A stretch of 64,000 bases of DNA from Flammula alnicola (taxonomy: Eukaryota > Basidiomycota > Agaricomycetes > Agaricales > Strophariaceae). The DNA is taken from the NCBI GenBank assembly GCA_015499995.1, contig JADNRV010000011.1, positions 248,001-312,000 of the forward strand, in the 5' to 3' direction. A program made the position numbers and the translations under genes. Shown here in pieces: positions 9,600 through 22,000 of this stretch. The number at the start of each line of letters is the position of its first letter. Within the stretch, counting starts at the first letter, position 1. The notes below the pieces were generated by a model that saw only the letters and a list, made by a program, of their open reading frames with translations, made no database searches and had not been told where the DNA came from.

Positions 9600-12476
9600 A
9601 ACCGGTGGAATACATCAAGAACTCCTTGAAATTTCCCAGGTATGTATTTTCTGTCAACCTCAATCTTTTCTGAGCAGAAAAAGTGATGTGCGGCTGAGTC
9701 TCGCTTCTCTTTGAACGATGACGTCTGCGCGCTGATGAGATGAGTTAGCACTATGTACGACCTCCTTCATCGGTATGCAATGTATAATTAACTGACCATG
9801 AGGCTCGTCTTGGGCTCGTCGGTGTCTACGCAGTGTGCTGTGGCTATTTTTAGAACGCGCCTCGCTTAGATCACTTACAAAAGATAACAATAATCTGCTC
9901 CTTGGATGATGTACTTATTCGACCCTCAGAACAGCAAGTACTTTTTACGAGGGCACACGTTACCCACATGGATACAAGATTTCCTGTCGTCGTCAAATGG
10001 CAGACATCGGCAAGAAATGGCATCATTGCTGGTAGGGTGGCATTGACGTCCTGTGTTTGTAGACATGAAGCAATGGCGATGAAATGCCTCGTACTGTTAA
10101 ATCACAAGGCAACCTTGTCCCAAATATATGAGCGGTTAGCCTTGATACGCCCTTGTGCTCTTCTCTTCGTCGGGGGACTCAGGTCATCTATTGCTCGACC
10201 CGACACCGAGTCCCCGTGAAGCAGACCTCTGTGGCATTGTATTATCCAATCTAAGCATACTGCGATCATGAGCCTCGATGCCCACCATTTATACGGACTG
10301 ATTGTTGGACTTAATGGCTAAGGCCCATGTTTGCTCTTAATGACACCTGTGTTACTTAGTCGAGCTTCATCCGTCATGCTGCATGGCGGCCTCCGCTAGA
10401 GTGAAATTTCGAAGCACTAGCTGTACTATCCTAGGCATTTGTCTGCGCGTTGATTGTGTGAGTTGTACTTACTTACACAGCTTTCAGCAATCAAAAGAAT
10501 CAATCATGTTTCGATTCCAGTAGCACTGGAATCTCAGAGCTTCAACTGCTCACGGACTCACCGCATCAATTAGAAGCCACAGTAGCGCCAATTCAAGTGT
10601 AACCAGATTATAGGACATCCTTCCTTAGGGCAATTAATCTTGCTACACTGATCAATAAGAATTGGATCAGACACATACTAAACGGTCAAAAATATCGCAC
10701 GAATGTCTGAATAAATATAGAGTTTGTAAAACAGCGAAACAGGGACTTGGAACTAGGTTTACTTGTAACACGAAGGAAAGCGCTTTGCGGCCTTTGTAGG
10801 GCGTCGTTGCTTGTAACACCCTGCCGCCTGTGTACAACATATCATGGGTGAACATCCATTTGCCGACAGGTCCGGAAAATACAAGTTATCTCGCGATGGT
10901 GGAGTTGCGCACAGCCTTTGGTGCCACAAGTGTCATCAACATCGGAAATACTTATGTACGACTGCGGTTTTTAGCAGCTTCGCACATGCGCAAGCCACGA
11001 TCCGTAACTTCGGTCGGCCTCTCCATCATGAATGTGGCCTAGCGTGACTTCGATTAGATTGCACGAGATTAGACATGTCATACAAAACACTATCTGGCGA
11101 TCGTGCTAACCACGTAAGGGTGCATGTGGATCTACGCGGTGGGGGATCAGTGGGTTCCCGAATCCCGTGTAGATTAGTCGACGAACAGCGCCGAGTGAGA
11201 AGCGCGACTTTTGTGCTCTATCTCAAAAATAAGTTAATGTCGGATTTAACCAACGGGTTGCAATGGAAGACACTCTGCAAAAGCTAGGAGAGCGCTAAAT
11301 TATGCGCTGGGAACTAAGCAAGGAGGTGTGAGTGGGGACTTGTCTTTCTTCGATCGGAAGTGCATACCTGGCCAACATTGACCGTCAACTCCGGAAAGTC
11401 TCTTGCAAGTGGCGTACATATGGGACGTCTGCAATAACTTTACTACTGCACGTGTGAGCTAGTTTTTTTACAGTAATTTGGATCCTTATAAGTACCTTTT
11501 CACTCCGCAAAGGACTCGACATCCACCGACAGCAGCGGGGGGTAGGCACTCGGCGGATGCGGCTGGCATGCAATCGGAGGTGCCAAGGGCGTCGGCGAGC
11601 TGATGAATCTGAAAGATTGGTATCCTTTGTTGGCACAAAAGAGCGATGTTGGGCTGCGCGACCTTCATCTCTATTCAGTATGTATTACTGTTTCGATTGA
11701 GCAATGCTTGACCACCAGAAGGTCAGAATCCGCAGAGGATCAAAGATGTATTACATACCTATTCCGTCTTCACAGGGATGACATTGAAAAACATCGAATG
11801 TGTGATGTCGCTTATGATGTGAGCGCAACTGTGGGCAAGCTTTGTCGACAGGTTCCACGAGGACAGAATACCCTCGTTGTGCGTAAGTCGTCGTCAGATA
11901 ATTCCGTGGGTGTCGGCGAGGTAAGCCTGAACACATCACACTGTATCACTGGGACAGGAGTGTGTCCGTCTGTCGGCATGATTCGTTAGCTACCACAGAG
12001 AGGCCCGAGATAAGCGCTGTGTCCCTAACATTGCGGCGGGCGAGGAACGACGCCTAGGATAGCGTAAGCTTCGGGGACAACTTGAAACGATGCGCCGATC
12101 ATCCGAAGAGCAGGCGCTGGAAGCCGATGATTTCCTCTACTTTTGGCATTGACATTGAGCAATAAGTATGTACGATTTGATGAAAACGACATCGCATGGA
12201 TACTGCATCGACTCCGAGAAGAGATGCTTGGCTATCGGAGGAAGGAACTGAACACAGGTTTGACGGCATCAAACTGTGACAAATAAGGACAATATTTTTT
12301 CTGAATCTAAGGACGCCCTTTTAAGATCTTCCCTGTTGATCCCGACAAGGTCGCGAATCGATGACCTCGGAGTAAAATCCCAGGGGCTGCCTTCCTGGAC
12401 CAATGGCTATATAACTCTCAACCTCGTGGTTATTTCCCTCCAACTTCCAACATATTTTTTCAGAATAAACCTCACA
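9600..12476. other. 2.9-kb stretch without a recognised gene
   Basis: Only short frames without recognisable motifs or consistent splice phases. The last part carries the likely promoter of the F-box gene. Old repeat remnants are possible but I cannot show them. Confidence 0.4.
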
Positions 12477-13918
12477 ATGGACTCCGTCGCTACTCCCACC
12501 TCATGGCATGCCCTACCAAACGAGATGAAGCTCGCTATCATCGACACCCTGGAGGTGGAGGATGTCAAATCTCTCTCCAAAGTCGACCAGCGGACTTACC
12601 AGGCATGTGTACCAGCTCAATTCAGGGTATGAATAAACTTTTGCTGTGGCACCGGATGCTTCTGACACGATCTTGTTTGCAGAAAGTCAGGTTGAACGAC
12701 TTTGAAGCACTCGAAGGCTTCCTCGAGAATGTTCCTCGCAGTTACTGCAGTTACATTGAAGAGCTTGAGCTCTGTACAGAGAGGGCGGACACCCACACTA
12801 CCCCTGTTCTTCCTCGTGTCCGCGCCGATGCGGTTGTTGCCATCCTTTCAGCGGCGCATCGTCTCAGCAAACTTATTCTTCGAGTCTCGGGCTCATTGGA
12901 TAAGAGCGTCATTGCACCATTCCCTTTCCTCAATAATTTGAAACACCTCTCCATCTCTAATTGTGGAGATGAAATCAGAGCACCACTGTAAGCCCCATTC
13001 TACTTTATTCCCGGTGAGACCGGAAATTTATCAACTTATTGCAGGAGCGAAAGACTAGTTGTGTCGATTGCCGCCTCGACGCGAAACCTCGAAGTGCTGT
13101 CCCTAGACCGCATTACACGTTCTAGAATTCATGCTCCGGAGCTTGAAGGCGTGTTTCCGTGCGTTCCTCTGGCCACGGGCGATGAAGACATCCCAGACCT
13201 CCCGGTCCTTGGTTCCGAACTTTCGCTCCCTTCTCTCTTGCAGATCCCCACTCTTCGCAAGCTCACCATCCGCGACACTCACCTTGGCCACGAAGGATGG
13301 ACTACCATTCCTGTAGCCTGCCGGCTGCAAGTGCTCGACATCGGGAGTTGCTACCACGAGGATGAAGACTTTAACACGCGTTGCACCGAGAGGATAATGG
13401 CAGCCGTGGGACGCACCGTGGACGAGTTCTCATTGACAGCCGCCGTGTCTGACTCTGTATTTTCGGAGCCATCTGTCACACCCCTCCAGCGTCTCCGCAA
13501 GCTGCACATCACCCCGTTTTTCCCAGTTGACAGCGTGGTGGAGACAATGTCAAACCTCGCGGGGTCCCCGGTTGAGAACATCTCCGTGCAATGCTTCGAC
13601 GAGGACGTGGTGGACGTGTGCACTGCGCTCGAAGAATTCCTCACGCTTCGCATCGAGCGCGGGCCCGAGTTCTACCAGCGGCTCAAGCAGATCGACGTCA
13701 CGGTGACCGCCGCCACTGATGACATCGACATGCCAAGTGAGGAAGAGAGGGAAGAACGCGCTGCGGCTGCGTTGCGGCTGCAGGAGTTCTGCCGGGACCT
13801 TCGCCTGGCGAGCGTGGTTGACAAGTCCGTTCCAAAGGCCATCAAAAAGATGGATGCACCTACCTCCTTCACCGATGCGAAGCGCTACCCAGTCAAGGGG
13901 CGCTCCATGACTGTCTGA
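12477..13918 (+). CDS. F-box protein with leucine-rich repeat-like C-terminus
   Basis: Probable substrate adaptor of an SCF ubiquitin ligase. Three exons (12477-12626, 12683-12987, 13045-13918) total 1329 nt and encode 442 aa, with canonical GT/AG borders and matching phases. Residues 8-50 resemble an F-box: WHALPNEMKLAIIDTLEVED and then VKSLSKVDQRTYQAC. Later segments such as LKHLSISNC, LEVLSLD and LRKLTIRDTHLG have LRR spacing. The tail is acidic, then basic, and ends in MTV. Large F-box families of this type are common in Agaricomycetes. The substrate is unknown. Confidence 0.8.
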
Positions 13919-14441
13919 ATCTTTCAGAAATTTGCATTAGGATCACGACATTCTCCTAGATCTTCTTCAACTTGGGCATTGGGGTTTCTGGCACGGCTTT
14001 TACGATTATTAATTTATTTAACCCGCAAAAGTATGTACTTCTAGTGTTGTATATTACCATCCTGTGCATACAATTATCGATACCCTTCTTCATCTTTATC
14101 GCTCGAACATGAGTTCTTCGTGATTAATCAGTGCTCATCCTACGAAAAGCTTGACATGACAAAGCTTGGGAAACAAGTGCAAGAATCGAGGCAGCGCTCA
14201 GTGTCAGAGCCCAAAATACATTCAGAATCATCGATAGCCTAAGCAGCGTCATACCTACAGATCTTGAAGATTTTGAAGATTGATGTACGCATGCACATGC
14301 ATCTCTGTCAGTGTCAACTGACAACGGCAGGTGTTGTGGGTCAACTTTATGCGCGAGCCAATCCAGCGGTGGTCCTGTCAAACTCGGACAATCAGTGGCA
14401 GAATGCTTCCCAATCCAACCTGGTCTGCGATTTAAAATTTT
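13919..14441. other. intergenic, no gene recognised
   Basis: A+T-rich 3' flank of the F-box gene, then unassigned sequence up to the inverted duplication. A short minus-strand frame with a hydrophobic stretch near 14160-14260 is not supported by anything else. Confidence 0.4.
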
Positions 14442-15224
14442 CGGTGAATCCAAGGGACTACGCCCGGAAGATGCCGTGGGAGACTACCCCCCACTTCATG
14501 TACCACTCGTTCCCAAAACAAATGAGCATAGCGCAGCCGCTAAATCGACCGATTTGGAAGGAATCACACGCATCATCGACGCATCACAAATATCTTCGCA
14601 ATCGTGATAATGTAGGTGCGCGAGTACTGCAAGAGTATCCTGGTACTTACTACTTGTAACATTTTGACAATGTTGCTTCAATCCTGTATATATGTAATAA
14701 TATCATCTGTGTATATGTGAGCCTCTAAGGCTGATTGAAAGACATTTTGAAAGATATCAAGCACTTCCTCTGGATCGTGTGTTCAAAGTTTTCCTTTCTC
14801 CGTTCTTTCTTACACTCCTTTGTACTGCAATGTTTCCGTCATGATTCAGGTGATCTCGCATTTCTGAGAGGGATAAATTGGCCACAGAAAAGGTAAGCAT
14901 GATGGAATGCGGATGAGGTGCTAATCAGCCCTTACACGCTTCACATATATACAGATGATATTATTAGTTGAATACATATACAAAATATTGAAGAAATATC
15001 GTCAAAATGTTACACGTACCAGGATACTCTTGCAGTAAGTACTCGCGCACCTACATTATCATGATTGCGAAGATATTTGTGATGCGTCGATGATGCATGT
15101 GATTCCTTCCAAATCGGTCGATTTAGCGGCTGTGCTACGCTCATTTGTTTTGGGAATGAGTGGTACATGAAGTGGGGGGTAGTCTCCCACGGCATCTTCC
15201 GGGCGTAGTCCCTTGGGTGAATCT
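14442..15224. repeat. inverted duplication, ~280-bp arms with ~215-bp loop
   Basis: The left arm (about 14442-14722) and right arm (about 14938-15224) are reverse complements with roughly 90% identity by eye, including AAGGGACTACGCCCGGAAGA near the outer ends. Small indels separate the arms, for example an extra TACT unit. I do not find a convincing target duplication. A transcript would fold into a long hairpin. It may be a decayed foldback element. Confidence 0.75.
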
Positions 15225-17332
15225 CAATTGTATGGTAGGGGTGGCGTTTCACTTCATGCCCTTGCCCTGGGCTATGAAAGGCCGAAGATGAACCACCAAT
15301 GCTCCCAAGAGAAATGCACAATTGACGGCAACGGAACGGAGCCTTCCTCCTCAGCATCTTCCTCCGATCCGAGGTGGATCAAAAACTCGTGGCAACAATT
15401 AACATGGCGGGAGTCAGACAGGCAGATTGTTCGATTCCACGGTGACCGTGGTATGACTCTGAGGTCATCGAGCCCTGTAGACCCAGAGACTAAAGTTGTC
15501 GAAGATGGCTTGAGTGGGGAATGATATGCATATATCCTTACACTCCGCTCCCAATGGACCCAGCTAACCTGTATGCTTACACTCATATCGATAGTAATAG
15601 TACAGTGTAGGACTATAATCTATACTATATAGCCGTGCGCAGTTGACTGTCACATTATTGAGGGGATATCTGGCATTGACATACCTTTATATTCCGCTCC
15701 AAGCGGGGCCCAGGAGCCTGAGATCTTGAAAGTTTGCTGAACGTCTCTAGAGTCTAGATCTTGAAAGTTGAAGCTGAAGTTCAAGTAACAGGGCTTGACC
15801 GTTTTGACGTCGGCCCGAATAAAGGCGGTACCGGTGTATTTGTGTAATTCTTCCGAAACGGCACAGCCATTTCCCGACGCCCATGCTCAAACCTGTCGTC
15901 GGACATCCGCGCGGAGGCTTCTCGAGCTCAAAACCCTCCACAATTGTAACGTATGGCTGTCGGCGAACTCAAACCTCCCGACTTACAAAGGTTCTCGAGT
16001 TTTGAATCGCAACACAATTCCGGTAAACGCACGGTGGCTCTCCAGCGATGCCTGGTGACAACTAAGTAGTTGAAGGCTCAGCTGATTCTGATTCACCACA
16101 TATCATTATTCTCGGATTCCGGCCAGCGCACAGAGCTTCCGGCTGGTGCGGGACATCCTGGTGTACAAGTTGGAGGGATGGCACCAGCGCCGAATATCCT
16201 TCGAATAATCCCTTGTGTTTGTCGGCTTTGCGGCGTGTGGCGTTCGATTTCATTCGTACTGATACCCGCGTAGACTGGGTCCAAGTCGGAATGACTCCTT
16301 TGCTCCAGACAACCGGAAGGTCCAGACAGGCTGCATCGTCGTGCATTCTGTGCTTATTGTGTCTCCGGCGCTTTCATGGTTCCTCCTTCCCCAAAGCCCA
16401 AGGTCCGTCCTTCATGGATCAACATGGAGTGAATCCTTACTTTCTTGAAGTTTGACGGCTGCAGCAAGGACCCTACTCAATCGTCATGAAAGTCTCGAGT
16501 ATATTGATCCTATCGTGTCTTTTCCACGCAGCAGGGCACTTTTTTTGCTCTCTCTCTTCAAACTCTTGTGGATACCAGTCTCGATTGCGCGCCTCCATCT
16601 TGAATGCTATCTCCAACAAACGATTTCATATTGGGCTCCTCGCAAAATCGATGTCGTGGAAAACATAAGGATGATGCGGCAATGCAGAAAGTTTAATTTA
16701 TTCCTTGCCTGCATCTCGACGACTTGTGTCTTAAAGTAGGAGGTCCGACTAAGCTTCACTTGGACGATCCCAATTCGGATCTTGCTGCTCTGTCAAGTCT
16801 CCCTGGCTGCCTACAATGGCCCCAACTCAGGCAGTCTCCTGCAACGCACACACGGACGCCAATATCTTGTGATCACCGCACCTTAAATTTTAATGGTGGA
16901 CCACACAGAACACAGACCCTCGCCACACAGCAATTCTCAAGATGATTAACCTTTTCTTACATTCAATTTGAAAATCAATTTCCATTCATTCCATGCCAGC
17001 TGGTACATATTGAACGGAGGGCTTCAATTGATTGACGGCGGAAGGCAGTCATACTTAGTACCAGGGTCCAGTGCTAGGAGAGGAGAAAGAAAATTTTCGA
17101 AAATAAAATAAAAAAGGAGAGTGGTACTGCGTAAAATAAATTGAAGTCTGTCGCGATGCTTGGAATTTCCGTTCATCAACGTTTGTTCAATTTCGACTGG
17201 CAGTGTTTCGCGCCAGGCGCCTACTCGGCAATTTTCGGCACATTGATTGGCTGATGGCTTGAAGCCAAATACTGTCTAAAACCGTCACCATATTTTCTGC
17301 GTGTGCGGGCTCATCGCACTGCGACAAACTCC
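15225..17332. other. 2.1-kb stretch without a recognised gene
   Basis: Short unrelated frames only. The 3' end includes the presumptive promoter of the mitochondrial ribosome recycling factor. Confidence 0.4.
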
Positions 17333-18266
17333 ATGTCATTACACCTTATTCTCCGAAATGCGCGTATTCCGTTAACGGGCTCTACCCTTCGGAGCTCAAC
17401 ATCGTTGCTTAAAGGGCCCATTGTTGCAATCGTGCTTTCACGCCGTTTGGTTCAAATCCAACGGGGATACGCAACGAAAAACAAAGTCAAGTCTACCTCG
17501 AGAATCGTTCCGGGCTCAAAACAACCTATAACGGATGAAGCTGCGCAGCAAGAGTATGCGAAGGCTGAAACAGCGATGAGCACGTCTGTGGATTGGTTCA
17601 GGAAGGAATGTGCAGCATCGGAGACGCGCGCAGCTGGACGCGTAACACCTGCATTGTTATCTCCTGTGCGTGTCAAGTTGCCCGACAACCCCAAGCCTAT
17701 GAAACTTGAAGAGCTCGCGACGGTCGGAGTCCGAGAGGGTTCGACATTACTCATCACATTATTCGATGAACATGTGAGGTTGCTTCATTCTCTGAGCGGC
17801 GTCTGTGATCCTTCCTTGCTCACTTTTGTCACCAGTAGACCGTGAAACATGTCGAAGCTGCGTTGTATGAATCTGGAATTCCGGGTGTCGTACCACATCG
17901 GCAAGACGGTCGGACGATTAAAGTTCCAATACCCAAGTATGGCCTCATTTGCCTCTCTTTCTGTATGACATCGCTAAAACGATTGACCAGGCCAACGATT
18001 GAAGCTCGAAAGGAATTATTCGCCGCAGCTAAACGGAAAGCAGAGGAAATCAGAGTCCAGGTCCGCAAGCGGCATACTGTGAGCTTGAAACACGGAAAAT
18101 ACGAGAAACATTCTGTTGAGCTGGAGGAGGTAAACTTTTGGCCTCTCTTGCATCCGTTCTTTTCGGTTAACGAACTTCCTTACAGTTCCAAAAGTTGACG
18201 GACAAGTACATCCGTGAAGTCGACAAAATCCTTGCAGACCTCCAAAAAGCAACCTCGTCCAAGTGA
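17333..18266 (+). CDS. RRF1: mitochondrial ribosome recycling factor
   Basis: Splits post-termination ribosomes in mitochondria so that they can be reused. Four exons (17333-17773, 17839-17936, 17991-18129, 18186-18266) total 759 nt, 252 aa, with all phases matching. Residues 1-55 are an Arg/Ser-rich presequence ending RRLVQIQRGYATKN. The RRF fold follows: RVTPALLSPVRVKL, LATVGVREGSTLLITLFDE, VKHVEAALYESGIPGV, the GRTIKVPIPKPT block, then RKELFAAAKRKAEEIRVQVR and a last helix FQKLTDKYIREVDKIL. Start chosen at the first ATG in frame. It appears complete and undamaged. Confidence 0.9.
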
Positions 18267-19048
18267 TTGTCATCGACGGTCGCTGTAATATAATCGGATT
18301 ATGGACAGGTATCCCTTACACATCACTCAAGCCTTCCTTTATGTGATGCTTAGATGCGACGCTGCTTGTCTTCTGAGGTATCCTGGGGGGGCCAGAACAT
18401 ACTGTTCCGACTCAGGCGCCAGGTTGAGCAAAAGCATGGACTGTAGTAATAGCTTTGCGCAGAGTTGTTCCTATACCTGTCTATAAATGAATTGAAATTA
18501 CTCTTGGTCTTGCGAAGACTGGATTTCTCATGGCCCCAGGTATTGGTCTACGAAGATCAGCGGCATTTCAGCGCTCAGCTCCTGCTTTTACTTACTAATT
18601 CTTATTCTTCATGGTCTAACCATGGGTTTGGCAAAGATTAGACTGATTTGGCAGCTTGGTTGCCCTAGTAATTCTTATCGGAGTTGACTGGTTCACCTTG
18701 GACAAATTATTTCGGAGCGATACATAGCCTAGTTACAGATTGTTTTGAGGAGCGTAGTATACTTTTCATGAAGCGAACAAAAGTTACAAAACGCAAGCCA
18801 TTTGGCCGAACATGAAGAATACATATCTCGAGTATTTAGCACGGAGAATATAGAGTGTAATAATTACATCAGGAAATGTCACAGGATTATAGGCAGTTGG
18901 ATAATAGGAAATGTTCAATAAGAAGAAGTTTGCCAGAGGGAGAACGACGTTTGCATAAATAAAAATGCGGAGCAGGAACTGGCAACAGACGAGAATGTGG
19001 CAGGGAGATGCTAACCAATGCAGTAGAAACAAAACGATATTGCAGGGC
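18267..19048. other. intergenic, convergent 3' ends
   Basis: Lies between the stop of the recycling factor (+) and the stop of the SNF2 gene (-). A+T-rich with no gene recognised; likely 3' UTRs and terminators of both genes. Confidence 0.45.
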
Positions 19049-22000
19049 CTAGTTGAGCAAACGCCGACCACGGGCGTCGAGGCCAAAAAGATTGGCTATT
19101 TATGCTATCATGAGCACCTTTCGACAAACACGAGTCAAGGAAACCTACCAAGTTCTTCGACGGAAAGTTCTACAAATAGTCGAAATTAAAATGAAGGGTT
19201 TAATAATCATAATCATAATACTCACTTCCGATCTTCTTCCCAGCGCCCTCGCCCAAACTGCCTTCGGCGAGCGCTTGCTGAAATGAGAAGTCAGAAATTT
19301 CACCTAGTCTAGTAGTGCCACATCAACGGACCTTTCTCTCTTGCATATGCAAAATGCGGTCCTCGACTGTATCTGCAATGACAACGCGCTGGACAGTGAC
19401 CTTTCGTGCCTGGCCCAGTCTGTGAACACGATCATAGGCTTGAGATTCAACAGCTAGAGACCATCCCAGGTCAAGAGAAATCACGTTGTTTGCGCGGGTA
19501 AGGTTGAGACCGACGCCTATTGATAAATCAGCAAGATACAGCGGCTCGCCAGAATATCCCCACAAACCTCCGCATTTCAATGACATTAGCATGACACGGG
19601 CTTTGTCTCGAGACATGAAGACTTGAACGGCTTGATCGCGTTTGGCTCGATTCATATCGCCCTGATATCTGCGGGAGAACATAAGAAAAAGAAAGAGATG
19701 TACTTAAAGAAAGCGTACTTGACATGTGGAATGCCATTCTCTGTGAGGTAATCCGAAACGAGAGAAAGGCAGCCAGTCCACTGAGAAACGATGAGCGTCT
19801 TAAGGGAAAAAATGCCATCAGTTTTCATCATCTCGTTGTGAAGCAATAGCATTTATCGAACCTTTTCTTCGGGGTTGGTTTTCGACAACTTTTTCAGTTG
19901 GTCCATCATATACTACGTCACAAAAACATCAACCCAGAAATTAGAGAAGCCATGGCGGGTAAAGTACCTTCATCTTGGTCGATGGCAGGAACCGAGGCAT
20001 GAGTTTGATAGCGTCCTTCGAGACCGGCATCTTCTTCCGTATTCCAAAGATGACTTCCTTCTCCTCAGGGGTGTCAGGTTCGTCGTCAGAATCGAGAATG
20101 ACGTTAGCTCTCTTTTTTCCGAGGCGCTTCTTGATACTGCGACGGGCATCCTTTTCCTCGTCTTCATCGCTTTCGACAATGAAGTCGCTTAGGTCATCGT
20201 TATCGTTATCGTCCTCGTCCTCGTCCGACCCAGAGTCGAAAACGTCGTCACCCTCGTCATCTGACTCACGGAAGGGACGGCGAACAGCACGACCTGTCTT
20301 CCTAGTTTGCTTCCCGGATTTTTGCTTTCCTTGAGAATTCTTCGCCGGCAAGTCAATAACGTCCATGTCATAATCATCGTCGACAAGGGGATTGATGTCT
20401 TTGTCAGAGGGTGCGAATGCTGCCCTAGAGAACAATTTCTCCATGTTTATAGCAGAACGGCAGACAGGACCTGAATTGCGAACGTCAGAATTCATGGACG
20501 GTATTCTCTAGCTGGGAGAACAAACATGAACGGTCGTTAGCATTACCTCCAGGCGCATGGTCAGCTGCGTCCATTGGGAGCTCGGTTGAGAACATCGACT
20601 ACAAAAGTCAGCCTATAGATCAAGCAGTTCAAACGAAGATTCACATACCAATGCAGTCACGGCAAAAGATGTGAGTGCAGGCGGTGACGACCGCATCCGT
20701 CATGGCATCATAGCAGATAGGACAGTCCTCTTCCTCCACGGTGGCGCTTGCGGACTAATTGAAACGTTAGGCCCATACATTGCAGGTTATACAGCATAAC
20801 TTACACGCTTCTCTGCTTCCATGCGGGCCAAAGCATCTTGCTTAAACTTCTCTTTCATCTTGGCCACAAATTCGGACGACACAAGCCGGCGAGCACGGGT
20901 CAATTCCGTCGCAAACTCAGGGCTCACGTCAGCTTCGTCCGGGTGAACAAAGGCGACTCCGTCCTCTTGAATCAAGGACGCATGAGAGCAAATCTGGCGT
21001 AGCCGAAGTAGGAGCACCAAGACTTGATGGTAATTCCTGCGAGAAGCCGTCAACACTGAGTAATTATCCAGACAAGACTCTTGATATATGCGTACTTCAA
21101 CACAGTTCCTGCCCGCAGGTACCGATTAAACTTAGCTTGGTACGAGCTTCAACCTATCGATGATTGTGAGTAAATAATTCAGGAAAGAGAAATATTGCAA
21201 GATACTGTACCATCGAGTAAATATCGCGTTCTTCCTCCGAGAACTCCAATTTTCTGAGTAAGACTTCTTTCTCGGGCAACTCGATGAGATTCTTGCCATC
21301 CAACTTTGAGTCTTTCTTGCGTCGTAGAAGGAATGTTGTCATCACTTTTTGCAAGCGAGCAATGGCGAGACTGGCTGCAATGAGACTAGGATCAGCGATT
21401 GAGTGATGAATTGAAAAATACTAAGACGAACGATTCTTCTTTTCCAAAATACCGATGTCGCGATGGAACTTCTGCCAATCGTACCAAGGTCTCACCTTCA
21501 AGAATCGTAAGTATCCATATACATCCGCAAGGGTGTTTACGATAGGGGTTCTGCATATGTAAATAAGCAGGATACCCACAAGAAAGCATTTATAGAAACG
21601 AACCCTGTCAAGACCCAACGATAAGTGGCGCGAAGATCGGTAATGCTCGCGACATCCCTGAGGAGCGACAGTAAAAGGATACCTCCGATTTATGGCGCAA
21701 TTGACTTACTTGTGCGTCTGTTTCGTATATTTTGCCCTTCATCTGTGGCAATCCGGAAGAACTTGACATGTCCGTGAGCATCCGGACAATGCATGAAATC
21801 TGGAATAGAAACTAACCTCGACTTGGAACAAAAGGCCAGCTAAAGACGGCGACCAGTCAAGACAAACTAAGAAAGGCGCATAATATAATATAATCACCTG
21901 CTGCTTTCGCTTTTCAGAGCGATATGTAGCATCACGCATGTTTTCTTCATCGGAGTCGTCTACGATGAAATCGTCTTTTCGCTTCTTTGCTTTAGCCTTC

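Noticed and set aside
14264..15357. Paired frames sharing YARKMPWETTPHFMYHSF
   Set aside because: The shared peptide results from the inverted duplication; the frames lie on opposite strands and lack other coding features.
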